Notes under the pieces: model-generated
Database searches by the model: none
Told to the model about the DNA's origin: nothing
Seen by the model: only the letters and a program-made list of their open reading frames with translations
DNA from: CAZMRF01 sp964568735
GTDB lineage: Bacteria > Acidobacteriota > Polarisedimenticolia > JACPZX01
Assembly: GCA_964568735.1 (NCBI GenBank)
Contig: CAZMRF010000085.1
Span: 1-12,916 of the forward strand
Length of the DNA stretch: 12,916 nucleotides
Reading direction: 5' to 3'
Shown here: positions 1 through 8,072 of the stretch, piece after piece
Numbering within the stretch: the first letter of the stretch is position 1
Layout of the letters: the number at the start of each line of letters is the position of its first letter
Program-made: the position numbers and the translations under genes

Positions 1-1
1 C

Positions 2-355
<354 letters not shown>

Positions 356-364
356 GCCGTCCGA

Positions 365-2545
365 ATGGATCTGCTGGCCCAGCTCAACGAGGAGCAGCGT
401 CTGGCCGTCGAGAGCACGGACGGCGCCGTGCTGGTGCTGGCGGGAGCCGGCTCCGGAAAGACCCGCGTCCTCGTCTACAAGATCGCCCACATCCTCGCCA
501 CCGGACGGGCCGCGGCCGACGAGATCATCGCGGTGACCTTCACGAACAAGGCGGCCGGCGAGATGAAGCAGCGCGTGGCCTCCCTTCTGGGCATGGAGGC
601 CCCGCTGGCCCGTGTCGGGACCTTCCACTCGCTTTGCCTGCGCCTGCTGCGCAGGGAGGCCCACCGGCTCGGCTACGCGGACGGCTTCCAGGTCTGTGAC
701 ACGGAAGACGCGCTGAGGCTCATCAAGGACTGCATCAAGAGCGAATCCCTGGACGAGGAGAGCCTGCCCCCGCGCGACGCCCTGCGACGCATCTCCGGGG
801 CCAAGAACAAGGCCATCTCCCCCGAGGAGGCTTCCCGGCGATGGAAGCTCCCGCCCGCGGCGGCGGCGGCCCGGCTCTATGCGGCCTACGAGGATCGCCT
901 GCGGCGCATGAACGCCATGGACTTCGATGACCTGATCCTCAATGTCCTGCGCCTCTTCAAGGAGCACCCCGACCGCGCCGCGCTCTGGTCGGGAGCGTGC
1001 CGCTACCTGCTCGTGGACGAGTACCAGGACACGAACCCTCCGCAATACGAGCTGATCCGCGCTCTCAGCGCCGCCCACGGGAACCTCAGCGTCGTCGGCG
1101 ACGAAGACCAGGCCATCTACCGCTTCAGGGGCGCCGACATCGGCAACATCCTCTCCTTCAAGGAGGATTTCCCCGGAGCCGAGGTCATCAAGCTCACGAG
1201 GAACTACCGATCCACCGGAGCGATCCTGGAGGCCGCCAACAGCCTCGTGCGCCACAACAAGCGCCGCATCGGGAAGGAGCTCTGGACCCGCGAGGGGAAG
1301 GGAGGCAAGCCGCGCTTCACCGTGCTGCCGGGGGATCGCGAGGAGGCCACCTTCGTTCTCGGCGAGATCGCCCGCCGGCGGGGAGACCGCGATTCGAATG
1401 AGACGGGCATCCTCTATCGAACGAACGCCCAGTCCCGTCTCTTCGAAGAGGCTCTCGTGCGCGCCGGGATCCCCTACAGGATCTACGGGAGCGTGCGCTT
1501 CTACGAGCGCCGGGAGATCCGCGACCTGCTCGCCTATCTTCGGCTCGCGCTGAACCCCTCCGACGACGTCAGCTTCAGGCGGGTCCTGAACACCCCCACG
1601 CGCGGCCTCGGCGGGGCCGCGGTGGAGGCCATCGAGACGGCGGCCCGCGCTGGAGCCACGAGCCTGCGCGAGGGGCTCGCCGCGGCCCTTCGGGCGGAGG
1701 CCCTTCCGAAGCGAGCCGCGGCGCCGGCGGCGGCCTTCCTCGGCCTGATCGATGGGCTGCGGCAGGACGCCTCGAAGGTCAGCGCCGCGGAGCTCCTGCG
1801 CAGCGTCATCGTGGAGACGGACTACGAGGCGTGGGTGCGGAAGGCCGAGAGCGAGGAGGCCGAGAGCAGGCTCGAGAACGTCGATCAGCTCGTTGCGGCC
1901 GCCGGCGAGGCCTCCGACAGCGGGGGGCTTCAGGAATTCCTCGACAGGTCCGCCCTGGTGAACGACACCGATGACGTGAAGGGCGCCGGCGGGCCCAGCC
2001 TGATGACCCTGCACAGCGCCAAGGGACTCGAATTCGACAGTGTCTTCCTCGTCGGGATGGAAGAGGGGCTCCTTCCCCATTCCCGCACGCTGGAGGCCGA
2101 GGAGGAGATCGAAGAGGAGAGACGGCTCTGCTACGTGGGGCTGACGCGCGCCCGGAGCGCGCTGCACCTGACCGCGGCCGCGCAAAGGCGGCTCTACGGG
2201 GAGCCCGCTCCTACCACGATCTCGAGATTCGTCGCCGAGATCGGGGAGGATCAGCTGGCGGCCGATGCGTACGCCTTCGGGAGGCGGGAGCATCATTCCG
2301 CTCGCGAGACCACGGGAGACGTGGCGCTGGGCGACGAGGACATCGACTGGACGGAAGCGGACGGTGACAGGCCGGCGGGGTTCCGTCCCGGCCTTCGCGT
2401 CCGCCACGCCAGCTTCGGCATCGGGGAGGTGCTCCAGGTCGAGCCCGCGCGAGGAGGCCAGAAGCTCACGGTCCGGTTTCAGGGCGGGCGCGTCCGGAAA
2501 CTGATGACGCCCTACGCCCGCCTGACGGCCCTCCCGCCCCGGTGA
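365..2545 (+). CDS. pcrA: UvrD/PcrA-type superfamily 1A ATP-dependent DNA helicase
   Basis: A 726-residue 3'-5' DNA helicase, the usual length for PcrA/UvrD, which acts in nucleotide excision repair, removal of recombinase filaments and transcription-coupled repair. All SF1A motifs are visible: Walker A AGAGSGKT (26-33), motif Ia AVTFTNKAA (56-64), motif II LLVDEYQDTN (215-224), motif III VVGDEDQAIYRFRGAD (243-258), motif IV LTRNYRST (277-284), motif V LMTLHSAKGLEF (546-557) and motif VI YVGLTRAR (590-597). An acidic linker (about 650-670) leads to a C-terminal Tudor-like module (about 673-722, FRPGLRVRHASFGIGEVL...), the region that contacts RNA polymerase in PcrA/UvrD. The ATG lies 9 bases after the glmS stop without a clear Shine-Dalgarno. 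The stop overlaps the next start by 4 bases. PcrA and UvrD cannot be separated securely from sequence alone, so the symbol is a family-level choice. Confidence 0.95.
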   Translation: MDLLAQLNEEQRLAVESTDGAVLVLAGAGSGKTRVLVYKIAHILATGRAAADEIIAVTFTNKAAGEMKQRVASLLGMEAPLARVGTFHSLCLRLLRREAHRLGYADGFQVCDTEDALRLIKDCIKSESLDEESLPPRDALRRISGAKNKAISPEEASRRWKLPPAAAAARLYAAYEDRLRRMNAMDFDDLILNVLRLFKEHPDRAALWSGACRYLLVDEYQDTNPPQYELIRALSAAHGNLSVVGDEDQAIYRFRGADIGNILSFKEDFPGAEVIKLTRNYRSTGAILEAANSLVRHNKRRIGKELWTREGKGGKPRFTVLPGDREEATFVLGEIARRRGDRDSNETGILYRTNAQSRLFEEALVRAGIPYRIYGSVRFYERREIRDLLAYLRLALNPSDDVSFRRVLNTPTRGLGGAAVEAIETAARAGATSLREGLAAALRAEALPKRAAAPAAAFLGLIDGLRQDASKVSAAELLRSVIVETDYEAWVRKAESEEAESRLENVDQLVAAAGEASDSGGLQEFLDRSALVNDTDDVKGAGGPSLMTLHSAKGLEFDSVFLVGMEEGLLPHSRTLEAEEEIEEERRLCYVGLTRARSALHLTAAAQRRLYGEPAPTTISRFVAEIGEDQLAADAYAFGRREHHSARETTGDVALGDEDIDWTEADGDRPAGFRPGLRVRHASFGIGEVLQVEPARGGQKLTVRFQGGRVRKLMTPYARLTALPPR

Positions 2546-3696
2546 ATCCCCAGGTTTCGGTACTCATACCCTGCCTCAACGAAGAGGCCACCGTGGGTAC
2601 CTGTGTCCGGAAGGCGCGGGAGGCCCTGGAGGGCATGGGAGTGGCCGGCGAGGTGGTCGTGGTGGACAACGGCTCCACCGACGGCTCGAAGGAGGCGGCG
2701 CTCCGCGAAGGCGCGCGCGTGGTCGAGGAGGCCCGGAAGGGATACGGCGCGGCTCTCCTCGCCGCCTTCGCATCCGCCCGCGGCAAGTACCTCGTGATGG
2801 GCGACGCTGACGACACCTACGACTTCACCAGGATCGCCGAGTTCGTGGAGCCCCTCCGCCGTGGCGCGGATCTCGTCGTGGGAGATCGCCTGGGCGGCCG
2901 GATCGAGCCGGGTGCGATGCCCTGGCACCACCGGTGGATCGGGGTGCCGGTGCTCTCCTTCGTCCTGAACCGCCTCTTCGGGGCCTCCATCCGCGATGCC
3001 CACTGCGGCATGCGGGCCATGACCTCGGAGGCCTGGGGCGCGCTCCGGCTGCGCACGACGGGGATGGAGTTCGCCTCGGAGATGCTGATCCGTGCGGCCC
3101 GGCAGGGTCTCCGGATCGAGCAGATCCCCATCACGCTACGCAGGGGAGGGCGCCCGGGCAGGCCGCACCTGAGGTCCTTCCGGGACGGCTGGCGCCACCT
3201 CAAGATGATGTTCATGCTCAGCCCCACGCACCTGTTCCTCCTGCCGGGATCGGCCCTCCTCCTCGCGGGCGGCGCGCTCCTCGCCCTCCTCGCTCCGGGT
3301 CCCCTGTACGTCGGCTCGGTCATGATCGACTACCACTTCATGATCCTCGGGTCGCTCATGGCCGTTCTCGGCTTCAACGTAGCGACCATCGGGCTGTTCG
3401 CCCGCATCTACGCCCTCGTCGAAGGGCTGGAGGAGAAGGACCCGCTCCTCGAGCGCCTCTTCCGCCTCGTGAATCTGGAGAGGGGTCTGCTCGCCGGCGC
3501 AACGCTCTTCCTCTCCGGCCTGGCGGTGAACGCCGCCATCCTCGTCGAGTGGCTCCTCGAGGGATTCTCGTTCGGCGGGGAGATCCGCGTCCGGCCCGCC
3601 ATCCTCGGCCTCACCCTCATGGTGATCGGTGCGCAGGCCTTCTTTTCTTCCTTCTTCTTTTCCATCCTCGGCACGGAGAGGAGGAGGGACACGTGA
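2542..3696 (+). CDS. Family 2 glycosyltransferase, DPM1/polyprenyl-phosphate sugar synthase type, with C-terminal membrane domain
   Basis: A 384-residue protein. The N-terminal GT-A domain (about 3-225) has the nucleotide-binding VSVLIPCLNEE start (5-15), VVVDNGSTDGS (39-49), a DADDTYD metal/donor motif (88-94) and DAHCGMRAM (152-160). These are hallmarks of DPM/DPG-synthase-like enzymes that move a sugar from a nucleotide donor to polyprenyl phosphate at the cytoplasmic face. After RSFRDGWRHLK (211-221) come about four hydrophobic segments (roughly 229-250, 259-287, 313-338, 353-377) that would anchor it in the membrane. The start is GTG, overlapping the pcrA stop as GTGA and without a visible ribosome site, so translational coupling is likely. 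The stop overlaps the following GT-C gene by the same GTGA arrangement, which supports a donor-synthesis/transfer pair. The sugar and the final acceptor cannot be read from the sequence. Confidence 0.9.
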   Translation: MNPQVSVLIPCLNEEATVGTCVRKAREALEGMGVAGEVVVVDNGSTDGSKEAALREGARVVEEARKGYGAALLAAFASARGKYLVMGDADDTYDFTRIAEFVEPLRRGADLVVGDRLGGRIEPGAMPWHHRWIGVPVLSFVLNRLFGASIRDAHCGMRAMTSEAWGALRLRTTGMEFASEMLIRAARQGLRIEQIPITLRRGGRPGRPHLRSFRDGWRHLKMMFMLSPTHLFLLPGSALLLAGGALLALLAPGPLYVGSVMIDYHFMILGSLMAVLGFNVATIGLFARIYALVEGLEEKDPLLERLFRLVNLERGLLAGATLFLSGLAVNAAILVEWLLEGFSFGGEIRVRPAILGLTLMVIGAQAFFSSFFFSILGTERRRDT

Positions 3697-5636
3697 GCGC
3701 ACGCCGGTTCCGGATCGCGCTCGGCCTCATCGTCATCGTCGCCGCCGCGGCCAGGATCGGCCACCTGGCGGCGCTCTGGGAGACGCCCCTCTACCACTTC
3801 GCGGAGTCCTGGAGCTCCTCCGACATGCACGCGAACCTGTCATGGGCGGACCGGCTTGCCGCCGGAGCCTGGCTGGATCGCGATGCCTTCCGTCCCGAGT
3901 TCGTCTGGCAGAACCGGGTGGCCGGCCCCGAGGCCTGGCGACGGTGGCTTGGGACGGTCACCTACTACCAGCCTCCGCTCTACACCTATCTCCTCGCCGT
4001 CGTGATCCGCGCCACGGGCAGCCCCGACTTCTTCCGCGTGCTCCAGGCGCTCTTCGGGGCGGCCAACGCGGGGCTCGTGGGGCTGCTCGCCTGGAAGATG
4101 GCTGGCTCGCGGGCCGCGGGCCTCGCGGCCGCGGCGATGGCCGCCCTCTATGCGCCGTGGATCTTCTACGACGGCGAGCTCCTGCGAGGGACGCTCGCCC
4201 TGGCGACGGCTCTCCTCTCGCTCCTGGCACTCCACGAGGCGGAGCACCTGGCGCGTGGTGCGAGCGGATGGAGGCGCTACCGCGGCTGGCTGCTGGCGGG
4301 CGGCGCCCTCGGCGTGGCCTACTTGGCGGACAGCTCCATCGTCACATTCCTGCCGGCCGCGCTCCTCTGGTCCATCTTCAGTGGCCGGTCCGAGACCGCT
4401 CCGCGAAAGCGGGCGGAAGAGAAGCCAGGTCCGGGCCTCGCGGATCGCGTGAAGGCCGGGCTCCCGAGAGCAGCAACCCTCGCGGCGGGCCTTCTGGTCG
4501 CCCTCTCACCGCTCGTGGCCAGGAATCTGGTCGTCGGGGCCTCGCTCTTCTCCGTCACGACGCGCGCGCCGCTGGCCTTCGTCATGGGCAACGCTCCCGG
4601 AGCCATGCCTGTGGGGGCGGGCTTTCCGCCCCGCACCGCCGAGATCCTCGAGGCCTCCGGCTACAGGCTCCTTCCGACGATGGCCGGCACGATTGCGGCC
4701 TACGAGGGGAGGCTGGGCGCCCTCCTTACCCTTCAATGGCAGAAGCTGGCCGGGCTCCTCAGCTCGTACGAGGTGCCCGACAACCCGTCCTTCTACTACG
4801 CGGAGCTGTTCTCTCCCGTCCTCAGGTACGGATTGCGCCTCTCATGCGTCGTGGGGCTGGGGCTGGCTGGCCTCATTCTCTCCGTCCACCAGCGAGGCTG
4901 GGGGCTCCTGCATCTGTATCTGGCGAGCCTGCCCGCGCTCTTCATCCTGGCCCACGTCGTCTCACGCTACCGGCAGCCTCTCCTCGTCCCGATCTTCGTC
5001 CTCGCGGGAGCGGCGCTCGTCCAGGCCTTCGAATCAGCCCGCGCCAGGAGATGGGGAGTGGCGGCGGCGGTCCTGGCCGGATCTGCCGCGATCTCCTTCG
5101 CTCTGCCCTCCGGCCCGCCATCGGGGTACAGGTACTACCGGCCGGCGGAGTTCCTGGCGGCGGCCGGCTATCTCGAAGGCCAGGGCAATGCGAAGGCGGC
5201 CGGCCAGGAGATCCGCCGCGCCATCGCGCTCTCGTACGAGGAGTGCGGGCCGGCGGAGGAGCGGATCGGGCTGGGGATGGAGCTCGCCTCGTTGTACGTG
5301 CGAAACCGGCTCTTTCCCCAGGCCCTCTCGGCGCTGCGCCTCGTTCTCGACGAGCAGCCCGAGAACCCCGCGGCGCTCGCTCTGAAGGGAGCCATACATC
5401 AAGACTTCAACCAGCCCTGGGACGCACTGCAGTTCCTTCTCCGCGCGGTCCGGGCCGATCCCGGCAACGCCGAAGTCCACGCCCGCCTCGGCCACCTCTA
5501 CTGGTACGTTTACGAGACGCCGGGCAGCGCGCTCGTCCATCTGAAGCGTGCGCTCGAGCTCGACCCTTCCATGCCCGCAGCCCCAAGGCTCCGGGCCCTC
5601 ATGGAAGAGATCCAGGCCGCCTCCGGGGCCCCCTGA
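3693..5636 (+). CDS. GT-C membrane glycosyltransferase (PMT/ArnT-like) with C-terminal TPR domain
   Basis: A 647-residue multi-pass protein. I chose GTG 3693 because an AGGAGGG site (3682-3688) lies 4 bases upstream and the preceding stop overlaps it as GTGA; the frame stays open far upstream but that part covers the GT2 gene. A first membrane segment (about 7-25) is followed by an outer loop with SSDMHAN (42-48) and TYYQPPLYTYLLA (90-102), typical of PMT/ArnT-like enzymes that use polyprenyl-phosphate sugars. About ten more hydrophobic segments follow to about 471, including SRYRQPLLVPIFVLAG (424-439), a common signature near the end of this fold. Residues about 523-625 contain three helical repeats of about 34 residues, each ending in a P-E-N or D-P-(G/S) turn, read as TPRs. 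These may bind a partner or substrate. The catalytic acid is inferred to be D44. Acceptor unknown. Confidence 0.85.
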   Translation: MSARRFRIALGLIVIVAAAARIGHLAALWETPLYHFAESWSSSDMHANLSWADRLAAGAWLDRDAFRPEFVWQNRVAGPEAWRRWLGTVTYYQPPLYTYLLAVVIRATGSPDFFRVLQALFGAANAGLVGLLAWKMAGSRAAGLAAAAMAALYAPWIFYDGELLRGTLALATALLSLLALHEAEHLARGASGWRRYRGWLLAGGALGVAYLADSSIVTFLPAALLWSIFSGRSETAPRKRAEEKPGPGLADRVKAGLPRAATLAAGLLVALSPLVARNLVVGASLFSVTTRAPLAFVMGNAPGAMPVGAGFPPRTAEILEASGYRLLPTMAGTIAAYEGRLGALLTLQWQKLAGLLSSYEVPDNPSFYYAELFSPVLRYGLRLSCVVGLGLAGLILSVHQRGWGLLHLYLASLPALFILAHVVSRYRQPLLVPIFVLAGAALVQAFESARARRWGVAAAVLAGSAAISFALPSGPPSGYRYYRPAEFLAAAGYLEGQGNAKAAGQEIRRAIALSYEECGPAEERIGLGMELASLYVRNRLFPQALSALRLVLDEQPENPAALALKGAIHQDFNQPWDALQFLLRAVRADPGNAEVHARLGHLYWYVYETPGSALVHLKRALELDPSMPAAPRLRALMEEIQAASGAP

Positions 5637-6455
5637 ATGAGCTCCGAGGATCTGGGATCCCGCATCGAGCGCGAGCGGCTCTTCCACGATCGCTGGGCGG
5701 CGGAGTCGGATCTCTCCGGCCTCTCGCCGGAGAAAGTGGCCCTCTGCGCGACGACGCCCGAGACGCGTCATGCTCTACAAGTCCTCGGCAGCCTTGGCGG
5801 GCGCGAGATCCTCGAGGTGGGATGCGGACAGGGCGAGCTGACGGTCTGGCTGGCGCTGCAGGGGGCGACGGTCAGGGCGCGTGACGTGTCACCCCGGATG
5901 ATCGAGGTGGCGCGCCGGCTGGCGCAGCGCCGCGGGATGGAGGAGAAGATCCATTTCGATGTGGGGCCGGGGGAGATGCTCCCCTACGAGGACTCGCAGT
6001 TCGATCTCGTCTTCGGCCACGACGTCCTGCACCACATGGATCTCGCCCGCGCGATCGCCGAGGTCCGGCGCGTCCTCCGGCCCGGCGGACGGGCTGTCTT
6101 CGCGGAGCCGCTCGGCCACAACCCGATCCTGAACCGATACAGGGAGGCGAGCCCGGAGACCCGCACGGCGGATGAGCGTCCGCTCCTCTTCCGGGACATC
6201 GACGCGATGAGGCCATCCTTCGCCTCCGCGAGCCACCGCGAGTTCCACCTCTTCACGATGGGGATCTTCCTCTGGTTCCGCTGGGTGGAGCGCCTGAATC
6301 CCAACGAGGTCCGCTACTGGAAGCGGATCATCGACGAGGCGGAGAGGTACAGGCGCCCCTTCGCCCTGCTGAGCGCGGTGGACGCCCTCGCATTCAGGCT
6401 CTTCCCGCCCGCGCGCCGCTGGGCCCGGATGACCGTCATCGAGCTGCGCAAGTAG
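5637..6455 (+). CDS. Class I SAM-dependent methyltransferase (UbiE/Methyltransf_11-like)
   Basis: A 272-residue protein with a Rossmann-type methyltransferase core. The SAM-binding motif I is ILEVGCGQGEL (58-68), an acidic residue after strand 2 lies in ARDVSPRMIEVA (81-92), motif II is FDLVFGHDVLHHM (122-134), and motif III is VLRPGGRAVFAEP (146-158). The C-terminal part (about 165-272) is rich in Arg and aromatic residues and probably shapes the acceptor site. Its ATG directly follows the stop of the TPR glycosyltransferase (TGAATG) with no visible ribosome site, so it looks translationally coupled and the last gene of that operon. It could methylate the glycan or lipid made by the neighbouring glycosyltransferases, but small-molecule methylation unrelated to glycans is equally allowed by the sequence. 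The substrate is unknown. Confidence 0.88.
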   Translation: MSSEDLGSRIERERLFHDRWAAESDLSGLSPEKVALCATTPETRHALQVLGSLGGREILEVGCGQGELTVWLALQGATVRARDVSPRMIEVARRLAQRRGMEEKIHFDVGPGEMLPYEDSQFDLVFGHDVLHHMDLARAIAEVRRVLRPGGRAVFAEPLGHNPILNRYREASPETRTADERPLLFRDIDAMRPSFASASHREFHLFTMGIFLWFRWVERLNPNEVRYWKRIIDEAERYRRPFALLSAVDALAFRLFPPARRWARMTVIELRK

Positions 6456-6489
6456 AGGAGCGCGAGCAGAGGAGGCTGCAGAAAAGGAA

Positions 6490-6521
6490 AAGGCGCCGGC
6501 CCTGGCCCGAGCCGGCGCCTT
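6490..6521 (-). terminator. Rho-independent terminator of the minus-strand coiled-coil gene
   Basis: A perfect 11-bp stem (6490-6500 with 6511-6521, core GGCGCCGGC/GCCGGCGCC) with a 10-base loop. Read on the minus strand it is followed by TTTTCCTTTTC, a T-rich tract that fits intrinsic termination of the gene ending at 6556. On the plus strand the stem is followed by TGAAGCC, so it is a poor terminator for the methyltransferase gene, although the stem could still protect that transcript's 3' end. Confidence 0.82.
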
Positions 6522-6524
6522 GAA

Positions 6525-6546
6525 GCCACCGCTAGGGAACGGTGGC
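6525..6546. other. Second perfect hairpin in the convergent junction
   Basis: GCCACCG (6525-6531) and CGGTGGC (6540-6546) form a 7-bp perfect stem around an 8-base loop, 3 bases from the neighbouring terminator stem and 9 bases past the stop of the minus-strand gene. It has no T tract in either direction. It may add to termination of the minus-strand transcript or be a 3'-end stabiliser. Confidence 0.5.
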
Positions 6547-6555
6547 AGGGGGTGG

Positions 6556-7800
6556 TCAGCCTTGAATCGAGAAGAGCACTTCCTTCCCGCGGAAGACGTC
6601 GGGATCCAGGATCTTGACCGTGGCTTCGCTCCCATCCGCGGAAGGCACCACGACGTAGTCACGCTCAGGTTGAAAGATCGCCGGCAGAACCTCGACCTTG
6701 CCGATCTTCTGCAGGCCCACATCCGCGGCCGCCAGCGTGATGCTGGTACTCCGCGTCAGATCGATCGAGTTGTCGTAGTGCACCGTGCTCCCGTCCCGGA
6801 ACCGCTTGAGGACGGGGGACAGCGCGCCGCGTTGGCGGAGATCCTTCTCGGCGGCGGCATGGAAGAAGACGCTGTTCTCCTGCCGCGCGAGCTCCGCTGA
6901 GAGGTTGGATACCCGGCTCTCGAGCCCGGTAACCTCCGTCTCGAGCATGGCACGGCGATCCTGGAGCCCCTGGACCTCCTCGGAGAGCATGGCGACCTCG
7001 CGCTCCTTCTCCGCCCGGGTCATTTCGAGATCCGTGGCCAGCACTTCCGCCCTCTGCTGCGCCTCGTCACGCTCGGTGATCAGCCCGCGCTTCTGGGCGC
7101 GGCGGAGCACGACAGGCGTCTGAGTGGCCTCTCCCTGCGTCACGTAGGTGCGGAAGGCGTCGCGATCCTTGTCGTAGAAGAACCAGACGCGATTGCCCGG
7201 GAGCAGCTCGTCCGTCATGTCGATCTGCCCCAGGGTGGTCTTGACCTTCGAGGGGTCGAGGCCGGCCTGCTCCGTGAGGTAGGAGTTCGCCAGGTCGTAC
7301 TGCGAGTCACCCTTCCCGGCCACGACGAACTGGTCCGGGAAGGTCTGCTCCAGGCGCAGGATCCTGTCTTGAAGCGCCTTGACACTGTCGCGCTCGCGGA
7401 CGAGCTCCTGGAGGACGGACTCGTAGGAGAGATCCTGCTCGGAGGCGAGCATCTCGTTGAGCACGTCCCGCTCCTGTCCGGTGAGGTCACCCTGGAAGAC
7501 CTCGCTGAGATGCAGCGTCTCCTCGCCCGGATCCCGGGAAGCGTTGAAAGCCCGGACGCGCTCCGCCATCGAGCCCGTGATCTTGTCGATCTTGTCCCTG
7601 TCTTCCTTCAGCTCGGCCAGCAGCTCGTCGGGCGTGGCGGGCAGGGGGCTCCCCAGTCCGCTTCGAAGATCTGAGCTGCTGCACGCGACGGATCCGAAGA
7701 CGATCAGCCCTGTCACGAGTGCCGAAGTGGCGAGGATCGATCCCACGACGACAGCGGGCCGGAGCCTTTCCTTGGTGGATGTCCTTTCCATGGTGTCCAA
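6556..7800 (-). CDS. Predicted exported coiled-coil protein (probable lipoprotein) with LysM-like segment
   Basis: A 414-residue protein that I cannot name. The N-terminus is export-like: basic residues (6-14), a hydrophobic stretch (16-37) and GSVAC-SSS with C40 as a possible lipidation site, although the -3 residue is Ser rather than the usual Leu, so plain periplasmic anchoring is possible. Residues about 57-155 and 232-309 are charged, heptad-like and predicted coiled coil. Between them lies a LysM-like segment (about 158-208: VAGKGDSQYDLANSYL ... DELLPGNRVWFFY) with the GDS, DLA and LxPG features of that fold. The C-terminal 105 residues (NSVFFHAAA..., ending ILDPDVFRGKEVLF) look like a beta-rich domain. 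The start is uncertain: TTG 7800 has AGGAG (7806-7810) 5 bases upstream, while the in-frame ATG at 7791 is 14 bases from it. A terminator follows the stop, so the gene appears monocistronic. Confidence 0.8.
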   Translation of the reverse strand: MDTMERTSTKERLRPAVVVGSILATSALVTGLIVFGSVACSSSDLRSGLGSPLPATPDELLAELKEDRDKIDKITGSMAERVRAFNASRDPGEETLHLSEVFQGDLTGQERDVLNEMLASEQDLSYESVLQELVRERDSVKALQDRILRLEQTFPDQFVVAGKGDSQYDLANSYLTEQAGLDPSKVKTTLGQIDMTDELLPGNRVWFFYDKDRDAFRTYVTQGEATQTPVVLRRAQKRGLITERDEAQQRAEVLATDLEMTRAEKEREVAMLSEEVQGLQDRRAMLETEVTGLESRVSNLSAELARQENSVFFHAAAEKDLRQRGALSPVLKRFRDGSTVHYDNSIDLTRSTSITLAAADVGLQKIGKVEVLPAIFQPERDYVVVPSADGSEATVKILDPDVFRGKEVLFSIQG

Positions 7801-7805
7801 TCTCT

Positions 7806-7810
7806 CTCCT
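7806..7810 (-). promoter_or_regulatory. Shine-Dalgarno that favours the TTG start of the coiled-coil gene
   Basis: On the minus strand AGGAG is followed by AGAGA and then TTG at 7800, a 5-base spacer. The alternative ATG (7791-7789) would be 14 bases away. Spacing therefore favours TTG, although ATG is the commoner start codon. The two choices differ by only three residues. Confidence 0.55.
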
Positions 7811-7836
7811 GAGGCGGATGTCCCGCTCCGATGCGA

Positions 7837-7921
7837 CGGCGTCAGGGATAGAGCACGAAGCGTGCCCGGTGGCGGGGCCGCGGGGAGACCTGGCGGCGTA
7901 GAGGAAACTCGCCTGACGCCG
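7837..7921 (-). repeat. Long-range inverted repeat in the leader of the coiled-coil gene
   Basis: CGGCGTCAGG (7837-7846) and CCTGACGCCG (7912-7921) are exact 10-base inverted copies separated by 65 bases. In the minus-strand leader they would close a stem around an internal GC-rich section that includes a small hairpin, GCACG-CTT-CGTGC. The 3' arm ends 36 bases before the TTG start. I do not recognise a known riboswitch fold here. Confidence 0.45.
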
Positions 7922-7943
7922 ACACGGCGGGTCGTCGGAGGCT

Positions 7944-7979
7944 GTCAATATCTATATGAAAATAAAAGGCTTATCCATG
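7944..7979 (-). promoter_or_regulatory. AT-rich island, probable promoter region for the coiled-coil gene
   Basis: Within very GC-rich DNA this patch reads, on the minus strand, ATGGATAAGCCTTTTATTTTC followed by ATATAGATATTGACAG. TATAGAT could serve as a -10, or TTGACA (7949-7944) as a -35, but neither has a good partner at 16-18 bases. I infer a promoter region from composition and position without fixing the elements. It would give a leader of roughly 110-150 bases. Confidence 0.4.
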
Positions 7980-8072
7980 TTCGGCGGGAGCATGTTGCTC
8001 TGATGACATGAGCGCAGTCGGGGGCCTTCGTGATCCGGCTTCGTCGGACTGGCTCGCCGCCCGTCCGGCTAT

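Larger units (their letters stand above)
7801..8072. other. Non-coding interval between the hem operon end and the coiled-coil gene
   Basis: This 272-base stretch holds no convincing gene. It contains the leader and probable promoter of the coiled-coil gene (AT-rich island at about 7944-7979, long-range inverted repeat 7837-7846/7912-7921) and the 3' end of the hem operon. The only structure just past the operon end is an imperfect stem, GTCGGAC (8043-8049) with GTCCGGC (8063-8069), which has a C-A mismatch on the minus-strand transcript and no T tract, so no convincing terminator is visible for the hem operon. Confidence 0.6.

Noticed and set aside
2934..3692. Upstream extension of the GT-C protein to a 900-residue form
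   Set aside because: The extension covers the GT2 gene out of frame and is Arg/Pro-rich. GTG 3693 has a good ribosome site and a GTGA overlap with the GT2 stop.
3629..5884. Open frame of 751 codons overlapping the GT-C gene in another plus frame
   Set aside because: The translation is an Arg/Gly/Pro-rich composition typical of a shifted GC-rich frame, while the overlapping frame encodes a recognisable membrane protein with TPRs.
6490..6546. The two tandem hairpins as a repeat or short CRISPR-like element
   Set aside because: The two stems differ in sequence, occur once each, and lie exactly in a convergent gene junction with a T-rich tract, which fits termination.
7954..7978. Eight-codon minus-strand frame in the same island as a leader peptide
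   Set aside because: No ribosome site or repeated codons for attenuation; most likely chance.
7956..8003. Tiny plus-strand open frame of 15 codons starting in the AT-rich island
   Set aside because: GGAGG lies 14 bases upstream, too far, and the frame is short. The island is better explained as a promoter region for the minus-strand gene.
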